Positions 22,725-27,263 of a DNA stretch of 27,263 nt are shown piece by piece (positions within the stretch are counted from its first letter, which is position 1; each line of letters starts with the position of its first letter). The DNA comes from a virus. Made by a program: the position numbers and the translations under genes. Location: IMG/VR virus record IMGVR_UViG_3300030101_002525, positions 1 through 27,263 of that record; one strand, written 5' to 3'. Below the pieces are notes generated by a model, which had not been told where the DNA came from, searched no databases, and worked only from the letters and a program-made list of their open reading frames with translations.

Positions 22725-23191
22725 TACTTGTACAGAGCGTCACACAGGTTAACAGCATTAGGGACACGCAGCACAAACTGACACGACCAACCTGTTAGCA
22801 AATTGTCAAACCTGCTGCTATACGGTTGCGCTGTTACAGGCAATTCAAAATTCCAACGGTCATCTGTGACATTGTTGTTTGAATCGCTTATAGCTAACTC
22901 AAACATTGCAATAACGTCAGACAAAATGAGCATAGCCTCTGCGTACACATCAGTTAGTGTATCTGTCTGCTCTTCTATAACCAAATCACCTACAATAATG
23001 TCATAGGTAAATTCTGTAACGCCTGCTTCAATCGTAGCCTGCGTACACTCTGCGTACAAAAAAGGGTATTTGTCAACCGTCAGTTTGTCGATGTCAATTT
23101 GTTTGACGTTGTGCGTGTAAAACGTTTGCAACGTTTCATGCTCATCTACGATGTTTCTAAAGGCTGTGTCAATGTCTTTAAGTGTTTGCAT
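22724..23191 (-). CDS. Tail terminator/completion-like protein
   Basis: 155 aa. Features: FYTHNVKQIDIDKLTVDKYP, FLYAECTQATIEAGVTEFTY, DIIVGDLVIEEQTDTLTDVY, EAMLILSDVIAMFELAI, and a C-terminus PVTAQPYSSRFDNLLTGWSC followed by QFVLRVPNAVNLC. The pattern 'yPf.ya.........g...y.f.i.v.D.v.e....t.vy.eam.il.D......' plus 'GW..qf.l..p...n.C' matches the tail terminator-like proteins of Bacteroidota phages beside gp10-like genes. Its start overlaps the gpT extension end (23178-23191). Confidence 0.66.
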   Translation of the reverse strand: MQTLKDIDTAFRNIVDEHETLQTFYTHNVKQIDIDKLTVDKYPFLYAECTQATIEAGVTEFTYDIIVGDLVIEEQTDTLTDVYAEAMLILSDVIAMFELAISDSNNNVTDDRWNFELPVTAQPYSSRFDNLLTGWSCQFVLRVPNAVNLCDALYK

Positions 23192-23926
23192 TTATGTTTA
23201 TCTGCTCAGTAAGTGATACGTCTAACTCGTACGCTAAAAATGTTAAGGCTTCACTTATCAATATACGAGTTACAGATTCTATGCGCGTAACGTCGCCTTG
23301 TGCCAAATTGTAGATTACTTCATACCAGCCCCATTTGCTTGATATAATGGAAGGTTGACTGTCGCCGCCGCTTGTAAAGACTGCTGCGTATCTCTCGCTA
23401 ATATCAGACCGATATTGTAAAAAAAAACCATTGCACCTACCGCTACATCCATGCGGCAGTTTAGCATTATTTTATCTTGACCAGCCTTTGCTTCATACGG
23501 CTCTATGTCATACAAATGTTTGCTGCTAGCAATTACAGGTCTGTACAATATTGCAAGCATTTTTTCCAAATTGTCAAACACACCTTCTGTTGTCCAGTGT
23601 TCTAGGTCTACAAATTCGCCGACGGTCAATTTTGTGAAATTGGGAATAAAACCGTACTCCACGCCGTCCAATGTAAATCTGTCAATTAGTGCATGTTCAT
23701 TTTTGTCAGGGGTCTCCATTACCCACGCAAGGCATTTCATGACTTTATCGTAACTGCTTTTTTCCATTACCCCTACTTGCTCTCTTGTTAACCCTGCTAG
23801 CACAAAGAGAACAGCATACATTTTTTCTGTTTCGTTTTTTGCTGCGTCCATGCCAGCCTGTAGTCTTTTAAACTGCTGCACTGTTATGTCTGCATAGCTA
23901 TCAGGTATTGTTATTTTGACATTCAT
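23178..23926 (-). CDS. Tail assembly chaperone gpGT-like product via -1 frameshift
   Basis: If ribosomes slip -1 on the nine-T run (23427-23419), the gpG-like protein continues for 80 codons after residue 169 in the -1 frame: FLQYRSDISERYAAVFTSGG and then SKWGWYEVIYNLAQGDVTRI, ESVTRILISEALTFLAYELD, SLTEQINI, stop at 23178. Total about 249 aa. The 'kWGWye.iy.la.gdvt.i..vt....~eal.fLaye.D' extension resembles known downstream halves of tail chaperones. The -1 frame is open from the slip site to the stop with no start codon of its own needed. Size and order before the tape measure fit gpG/gpGT, in which the longer form is made at low level. Confidence 0.78.
23315..23926 (-). CDS. Tail assembly chaperone gpG-like protein
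   Basis: 203 aa without frameshifting. N-terminus VKITIPDSYADITVQQFKRL, then QAGMDAAKNETEKMYAVLFV, LAGLTREQVGVM, FTLDGVEYGFIPNFTKLTVG, EFVDLEHWTTEGVFDNLEKM, LAILYRPVI, YDIEPYEAK and a hydrophobic block VGAMVFFYNIGLILARD. This 'iP..y.ditv.qf..l' opening with 'GfiPn...lt.gEf.DLe' and 'LYRPv' is a Bacteroidota phage family found between terminase and tail genes. Together with the -1 extension it is best read as gpG; it would hold the tape measure during tail assembly. After the slip site the 0 frame ends at 23315 with a poorly structured tail. Confidence 0.75.
   Translation of the reverse strand: MNVKITIPDSYADITVQQFKRLQAGMDAAKNETEKMYAVLFVLAGLTREQVGVMEKSSYDKVMKCLAWVMETPDKNEHALIDRFTLDGVEYGFIPNFTKLTVGEFVDLEHWTTEGVFDNLEKMLAILYRPVIASSKHLYDIEPYEAKAGQDKIMLNCRMDVAVGAMVFFYNIGLILARDTQQSLQAAATVNLPLYQANGAGMK
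23419..23427 (-). other. Predicted -1 ribosomal frameshift site (T run)
   Basis: On the minus strand ATG GTT TTT TTT TAC: nine consecutive T, giving T TTT TTT in the zero frame, an X XXY YYZ-type slippery heptamer in which both tRNAs re-pair after a -1 slip. Downstream the -1 frame is open for 80 codons. No clear stimulatory pseudoknot was assessed. A sequencing miscount in the homopolymer is an alternative that would make one long gene. Confidence 0.72.
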
Positions 23927-25083
23927 GCTATGTAATAGTTGCCTTGTTTTTTACTCAATTTGTTCAAACAAACATAGCGCACAGCGTCTATTGCGTGGTC
24001 AAACATTGCTTGCGGCTGACCAAGCATTCTGCCGTCCTTATCTGTTTTCCATTTGTAATTGCGGAACTCCTTATGTGCATTTACGCTATTGGCATGCACG
24101 AACAATTTACGCCTACGCATTAAGTCAATTCCTTGCCTTATGCTGTCTGGCCCTTTACGTGCAGGCTTTACATTGAAGCCTTCTCTACGCAACTCTTCTA
24201 TGCTTTTAGGCTCTGCTGAGTCAGCTATAATTTCCATGTGCCTTGGAATATCTAGTTGACGCATGTATTCTGCTATGTCTTGATTGGTTAGGCCTGTTTC
24301 GTACAACTGCTCTTCAATGTAAATATCGCCTGCATTGTCGCCTAAAAGATATACCGCTATAAGCGTCGTAGGGTCTGTAGCATAACCCCAATCTAGACCG
24401 TAGGCTAACAATTTTGCTTGCTCAGGTCTCTCTTTGTAATTGTGCGTTACAAAGATTGTTTCTCTGCTGATGCCCTTTAGCCCTAAACCAAATACGCGCC
24501 AGTAATTTTCGTCTGTGTCTTTAAGCCTTTCAATTTCGGCTATTGTCTCAGCATTTAAATAAGGGTTGTCTTTGTAGGTCGTGCGAAAGAAACTGGCATC
24601 GCTGCGTGGTATCAATTCGTCGTAGATGAAACTGTACTCCATAGACGGGTTAAAGTCGCACACAAATTTGTGGGTTGTACGCATAAGCAACTGGTAAACT
24701 TCATCACGGGTCAATTCATTGATTTCGTTTACGTAGCACAAATTCCTTTTACGGCCTCTAATCCTGTCAGGGCTGTCTACAGAGATAAACTCAATCATGT
24801 TGCCGAACAGGTTGTAAGTCTGCTCCGTTTTGTTGTGGTGCTTCTCTGTGTACCAGCCTTGCGTCGTCAGTATGTGTATAAAGTCACGAAGGACTGAGCC
24901 ACGAAGTGACGGAAACGTTTTGCGCACAATGCTAATAACCCAATTGCTATTAGGATTGCTTGCACACCACTCTGCAATGACTTGTAAGCAACTATAGGTT
25001 TTGCCTGACCTGCTGCCGCCTTGATGAATAGATAGTCGATTCTTGCACCCTTTAAGGTCGTAATATGTTTTCGGCTGCGACAA
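23923..25083 (-). CDS. terL: Large terminase subunit
   Basis: 386 aa. ATPase: Walker A GGSRSGKT (residues 22-29), Walker B-like LCYVNE (115-120, Asn in place of the usual Asp before the catalytic Glu120), and CDFNPS (coupling motif). Nuclease (RNase H-like) acids: LAYGLDWGYATDP (Asp231), EIIADSAEPKSIEEL (Asp288), FDHAIDAVRY (Asp362/Asp366). It cuts and pumps DNA into the prohead at the portal. The start is a TTG at 25083: the frame has a stop upstream with no ATG or GTG between, and the next Met lies beyond Walker A. Directly upstream is the 408-bp non-coding locus with a plus-strand promoter. Confidence 0.94.
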   Translation of the reverse strand: MSQPKTYYDLKGCKNRLSIHQGGSRSGKTYSCLQVIAEWCASNPNSNWVISIVRKTFPSLRGSVLRDFIHILTTQGWYTEKHHNKTEQTYNLFGNMIEFISVDSPDRIRGRKRNLCYVNEINELTRDEVYQLLMRTTHKFVCDFNPSMEYSFIYDELIPRSDASFFRTTYKDNPYLNAETIAEIERLKDTDENYWRVFGLGLKGISRETIFVTHNYKERPEQAKLLAYGLDWGYATDPTTLIAVYLLGDNAGDIYIEEQLYETGLTNQDIAEYMRQLDIPRHMEIIADSAEPKSIEELRREGFNVKPARKGPDSIRQGIDLMRRRKLFVHANSVNAHKEFRNYKWKTDKDGRMLGQPQAMFDHAIDAVRYVCLNKLSKKQGNYYIA

Positions 25084-25109
25084 CGCTGTATAAATTATTT
25101 AGGAATTTG

Positions 25110-25140
25110 TTTGGAATTGTCGATACTTCGTTTATCTTTG
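25110..25140 (+). promoter_or_regulatory. Perfect Bacteroidota promoter on the plus strand
   Basis: TTTG at 25110-25113, 19 bases, TATCTTTG at 25133-25140: an exact match to TTTG N19 TAnnTTTG. Transcription is expected to begin about seven bases later (near 25147). It fires away from the large terminase gene and opposite to every coding gene in the window. Confidence 0.8.
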
Positions 25141-25146
25141 CATTAA

Positions 25147-25373
25147 AGGCAAGCAATTATAGCTGGCTATCTATAGTAAAGTTGCGGTGAAAGTCGTAAT
25201 AGATACCTAAGATTGGAATGTGTGTAGGAACAACCACAACCACCCCTAGTACGGGTGTGTCAGTACCAACGCGATAGAAAAGCGGTTGTAGTTGTGTCGG
25301 ATAGGAGGCACGACTATTATGCCACAAGTCCTCCTGACGCATTAAAAAGTCACCAATTTCGGTGGCTTTTTTT
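25147..25373 (+). ncRNA. Predicted plus-strand small RNA (about 230 nt)
   Basis: Defined by the promoter at 25110-25140 and the terminator at 25347-25373, with no credible ORF between. Visible pairing: CAACCACAACC (25231-25241) with GGTTGTAGTTG (25284-25294), one mismatch; a nested hairpin CACCC (25241-25245) with GGGTG (25253-25257); AGGAGG (25303-25308) with CCTCCT (25330-25335), enclosing GGCA/TGCC (25307-25310, 25320-25323); and ATAGC-type short stem near 25159. A tiny ORF (ATG 25319, eight codons) follows TAGGAGG at SD-like spacing but may be incidental. It is not a tRNA or tmRNA that I recognise. By place it could act in packaging (like phi29 pRNA), contain or overlap cos, or regulate; see the leader match. 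Confidence 0.65.
25347..25373. terminator. Intrinsic terminator, likely bidirectional
   Basis: Plus strand AAGTCACC, loop AATTTC, GGTGGCTT, then seven T. The 8-bp stem has one G-U pair. Read on the minus strand it is AAGCCACC/GGTGACTT followed by T5, so it may also stop transcripts coming from the small terminase gene. It closes the plus-strand RNA. Confidence 0.82.
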
Positions 25374-25491
25374 ATGCTTGTATTTTACGCATTGCTTATG
25401 CGCCAAGTAAAACGTTAAGCATAATGCAGTCATGTTTATAGCGTTAGGATGCCAATGCTCCCCGCATAGCCCTAGAGCGTGGTAAACAACT
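25374..25491. other. Non-coding stretch between terminator and small terminase gene
   Basis: No ORF, promoter match or strong hairpin seen. A loose inverted pair GCTTATGC (25390s) and GTTAAGCATAATGC (25414-25427 region) is present. Because packaging sites commonly lie near the small terminase gene, cos or pac could sit here or in the RNA locus; nothing in the sequence proves it. Confidence 0.3.
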
Positions 25492-25812
25492 TCATTCATC
25501 TTCACCTAAATTACTTTCTTTTTGGTCTGTTCGTTCCAACACTTCATCAAACCATGTTGGCTCTGTTGGTTGTATGTCCATGCTTACTGCCAACTCTTGT
25601 TGCTTAGGCATAAAGTAGGGAAACAGTGCAGACAAAGCCTTTAGGTATTTGTCCGCGCTTTCTTCCCGCAAGCCATCTAGAGAATCTTGTATGTGGCTTA
25701 CTTCTCCCTCCATAATTTTTATAAACAGTGCGCGTGCCTCAGCAGTTACCTTGTCACCTGCTCCCTTTGGTCTACCATTTGGGTTGCCGCTTTGTCCTTT
25801 TTTAAATGGCAT
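25492..25812 (-). CDS. Putative small terminase subunit (DUF5681-like start)
   Basis: 106 aa. Starts PFKKGQSGNPNGRPKGAGDK, the 'fkkGqSGNPnGRPkG' motif of DUF5681-type proteins, then a helical part VTAEARALFIKIMEGEVSHI, QDSLDGLREESADKYLKALS and FPYFMPKQQEL, and an acidic tail. This small helical protein before the large terminase is a common arrangement in Bacteroidota phages and is taken as TerS, which recognises the phage DNA to start packaging. Here the two are split by the plus-strand RNA locus. Function is by position and motif. Confidence 0.62.
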   Translation of the reverse strand: MPFKKGQSGNPNGRPKGAGDKVTAEARALFIKIMEGEVSHIQDSLDGLREESADKYLKALSALFPYFMPKQQELAVSMDIQPTEPTWFDEVLERTDQKESNLGEDE

Positions 25813-25848
25813 TACACATAGTTTAAAGTCATTGTTTTTTATTGTTGT

Positions 25849-26241
25849 TTACAATACGTCCAAAATACTCATTTGCTGACTAAGCACTACCTTTTTTGGC
25901 TTTGGGTGATTAGCGTGTCCGTCGCCCCTAATCCATTTGTTGTCTCTGCCGACTTTTAACCAACGCAGATAACGCTGCTGTTCTCTTTGCATTCGTAGAA
26001 AACTGCGTTCTTTTGGTTCTGCATGCGCAAAGCAACCTAGGTCATTTTGTTTTACAAGGCCCATGTCCATTAATCTAGACAACGCACTGGTTAATGTTTG
26101 ATGTGCTATGCCTGTAAGCCGTCGTAAGTCTTGCAGATTTATTGCTTTACCACTCAATGCGACATACACTTTTTGCGTTTTGTTTTTTAGTTCGCCAGTG
26201 CGCACCTGTTCAAGAAATGTGTCTACGCTATGCTTACTCAT
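25849..26241 (-). CDS. Winged-helix transcription regulator-like protein
   Basis: 130 aa. Residues ~20-75 form a MarR-like winged helix: NKTQKVYVALSGKAINLQDL, RRLTGIAHQTLTSALSRLMD, MGLVKQNDLGCFAHAE ('l..lTgi...tl..aL.rL...Glv.q...'). The basic C-terminal part (EQQRYLRWLKVGRDNKWIRG, HPKPKKVV) is unrecognised. It lies two genes before the small terminase; possible regulator of late genes or of the RNA locus. Confidence 0.6.
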   Translation of the reverse strand: MSKHSVDTFLEQVRTGELKNKTQKVYVALSGKAINLQDLRRLTGIAHQTLTSALSRLMDMGLVKQNDLGCFAHAEPKERSFLRMQREQQRYLRWLKVGRDNKWIRGDGHANHPKPKKVVLSQQMSILDVL

Positions 26242-26593
26242 TTGGCAGTTTGTTTTTGTAATGGTTAATAATTTTCTCTGTCTCTACTTTGTAAAAGTCC
26301 TTAAACTCTCCGTCGCTGTGTGTCTCCCAAACTTTGTACAAAACATTCCGCAATCTTTGACTTTGTGTCTTTCTGTCGTCATATAGGTCTAACTCGATAT
26401 TGTCTAACTCCGCTATCTCAGACTTATTCATAGTTTCTTCACCACGGAAATACATCACGCCAAACCTATCTAGCTGACTGTCTATTTGTGCAACTTCATT
26501 TGTTGTCAATTCTTGCGTTACAAATCGTAAGCCAACAGTTTTGTCTTTGCGCCTTGCGTAACCGTCGAGTTGCGCGGCAAACATTAATCGCAT
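26234..26593 (-). CDS. Conserved Bacteroidota phage protein of unknown function
   Basis: 119 aa. N-terminal AAQLDGYARRKDKTVGLRFV, then TQELTTNEVAQIDSQLDRFG, VMYFRGEETMNKSEIAELDN, DRKTQSQRLRNVLYKVWETH, FKDFYKVETEKIINHYKNKL. The pattern '(l)dgy..rkDkt..l.f.TqELt..e...i......g...f........' with 'SQRLR.VLy..We' and 'y....ekiI.hyK.klp' is one I recall from many Bacteroidota phages near terminase genes; no function is known to me. Starts overlapping the Cys-motif gene. Confidence 0.6.
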   Translation of the reverse strand: MRLMFAAQLDGYARRKDKTVGLRFVTQELTTNEVAQIDSQLDRFGVMYFRGEETMNKSEIAELDNIELDLYDDRKTQSQRLRNVLYKVWETHSDGEFKDFYKVETEKIINHYKNKLPNE

Positions 26594-27048
26594 ATTGCTC
26601 TGTATGCTTTTTCTAATTTGTCAATCTTTTTATTTAAGCAGCCTCCACAAGATGTAAATTTTAGTTGTGTTTGAAACACCTGCTTATACACTTGGATAAA
26701 CGCATGCTGCTCAGGAGCCGTCATGCGCCCTCTTTCATGTGCTGGCTTTACTAGGTCTTCATACAACTTTTTACTTTCTGCATTCATAGTTTGTACATAC
26801 GGAAAGGCTCTGTTTAAAGCCTCTTGTCTTTCCTTACAACCGCAATCGTCGCCAGCTATAGCTTTAACTACTTTGTCTACACCTGTTGCCTTTGTTACTT
26901 GAGCAACTGTGTCACCCAAACCACGCGCTTTTAACTTGCTTTTTTTGCGCGTACTCTTGGCTTTTGTCTTTAAGCGTTTTTCTGATTTTACGCTTTGCTC
27001 TGCTGATTCCTTTGTTGATTGTGTTTTTGTTGATTCCTGTTGCATCAC
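26584..27048 (-). CDS. Lys-rich, Cys-motif protein conserved in Bacteroidota phages
   Basis: 154 aa from the ATG at 27048. Residues 1-45 are a Lys/Ser/Thr-rich tail (RLKTKAKSTRKKSKLKAR) overlapping the sigma-like gene in another frame by 137 bases. The conserved part starts at GLGDTVAQVTKATGVDKVVK, then IAGDDCGCKERQEALNRAFP, and ends KFTSCGGCLNKKIDKLEKAY. Two Cys pairs (CGC and CGGC) suggest metal binding or disulphides. A TTG start near 26918, giving only the conserved part, is possible. Family unnamed to me; likely DNA- or RNA-associated given the basic tail. Confidence 0.6.
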   Translation of the reverse strand: MMQQESTKTQSTKESAEQSVKSEKRLKTKAKSTRKKSKLKARGLGDTVAQVTKATGVDKVVKAIAGDDCGCKERQEALNRAFPYVQTMNAESKKLYEDLVKPAHERGRMTAPEQHAFIQVYKQVFQTQLKFTSCGGCLNKKIDKLEKAYRAICD

Positions 27049-27263
27049 TTAGAGTTTGTAGTGTGTGTTCGTGTAAATAATAAATTTTAAAAAGTTCTGC
27101 CTCAAACCAAGGTATGTCTTTTAACACCTCCTGTATTGTGCCTAGTTTTTGCTGAGTCCACTCATCAGTTTTAATGTCATACGTTTCATGCACATCAGGC
27201 AACCTGTCTTCAATACCAACCCAGTTTCTATCAATATGCTCTTTGTGCTTTTTATACTTTCTG
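26912..27263 (-). CDS. ECF-like RNA polymerase sigma factor, C-terminal part (begins at 327 on the circle)
   Basis: This is the 3' part of the gene whose start is at 327; bases 27164-27263 duplicate bases 1-100, so the true unique part runs 27163 down to the TGA at 26912. Read alone it would appear as a 96-aa ORF starting at 27202, which is an artefact of where the circle was cut. The residues resemble sigma-70 region 4: IPWFEAELFKIYYLHEHTLQ, then a helix-turn-helix with TLSDATGINKNTINKGISRAKRKIRKTL. The last ~45 codons overlap, in another frame, the start of the next gene (26584-27048). The only difference between the two copies of the end sequence (99 G versus 27262 T) changes an Arg codon CGA to AGA, so it is silent. 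Confidence 0.72.
   Translation of the reverse strand, partial: RKYKKHKEHIDRNWVGIEDRLPDVHETYDIKTDEWTQQKLGTIQEVLKDIPWFEAELFKIYYLHEHTLQTLSDATGINKNTINKGISRAKRKIRKTLKDKSQEYAQKKQVKSAWFG
27164..27263. repeat. Terminal repeat copy 2 (circular overlap)
   Basis: Second copy of the 100-base end repeat described at 1-100. The mismatch is at the second-last base and is synonymous (Arg) in the sigma-like frame, consistent with a real population variant at which the assembler stopped extending, though a read error is equally simple. Confidence 0.93.

Noticed and set aside
25080-25180. Minus-strand promoter for the large terminase (TATAATTG near 25160)
   Set aside because: The -7-like box differs from TAnnTTTG and no TTTG lies 19-21 bases upstream, so I cannot support a host-type promoter.
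25157-25342. 61-aa minus-strand ORF in the RNA locus
   Set aside because: Composition is not protein-like (run of Val from the repeated CAACCAC sequence), no leader, and it lies antisense to a promoter-terminator unit with visible stems.
27164-27202. Start of a 96-aa ORF at 27202
   Set aside because: The frame continues across the circular join to 327, so this Met is internal.
1-27263. tRNA genes, integrase, transposase or lysogeny repressor pair
   Set aside because: No cloverleaf-like sequence, integrase or transposase motif, or divergent repressor/cro pair was found on either strand.

Overview
The window is an essentially complete small tailed-phage genome (siphovirus type) from a Bacteroidota host. 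Its first 100 bases recur as its last 100 with one mismatch, so it is best read as a circle of about 27.16 kb cut inside a gene. The host call rests on two things. The two promoters that can be recognised follow the Bacteroidota pattern (-33 TTTG, 19 bp, -7 TAnnTTTG), one of them exactly. Almost no gene has a clear Shine-Dalgarno site, and most of the protein families match those familiar from Bacteroidota phages. Every protein gene lies on the minus strand, so transcription runs from high to low coordinates. No integrase, tRNA, DNA polymerase or helicase was found, so the phage is probably lytic and uses the host replisome.

Early/replication block (promoter near 3440-3470, read downward and across the circular junction to 25492): a DUF3846 protein, a 50-aa ORF, an SSB-like protein ending DDLPF, small unknowns, a Cro-like HTH protein, a lambda O-type initiator with iteron-like repeats inside its gene, a replication-associated helical protein, NinG, an ECF-like sigma factor split by the window ends, a Cys-motif protein, a conserved 119-aa unknown, a winged-helix regulator and a putative small terminase.

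Non-coding locus 25084-25491: a perfect host-type promoter on the PLUS strand, about 230 nt of foldable sequence and an intrinsic terminator predict a small RNA. It is the only plus-strand transcription unit seen and sits between the small and large terminase genes.

Late block (25083 down to 3612): large terminase, tail assembly chaperone with a predicted -1 frameshift (gpG/gpGT), tail terminator-like, HK97 gp10-like, two large tail-tip/baseplate proteins, tape measure and XkdF-like prohead protease. Then comes an island of eight small, mostly very acidic proteins plus an ArdA-like antirestriction protein, followed by an Arg-rich capsid-associated protein, major capsid protein, two paralogous tail tube-like proteins, an Ig-like protein, a portal with an extra C-terminal domain, a head-tail connector, a fibre-like protein and a lysis set (coiled-coil/membrane proteins, T7-type amidase, single-TM holin candidate) ending at a terminator (3506-3533).

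The most unusual parts are the acidic/ArdA island, whose members carry a near-identical leader of consensus TAAACCACAACGATATG over stop and start codons, and the plus-strand small RNA, which carries both a 9-nt copy of that leader core and a 9-nt stretch complementary to it. Together they suggest, without proving, a phage counter-defence module under RNA or protein control.
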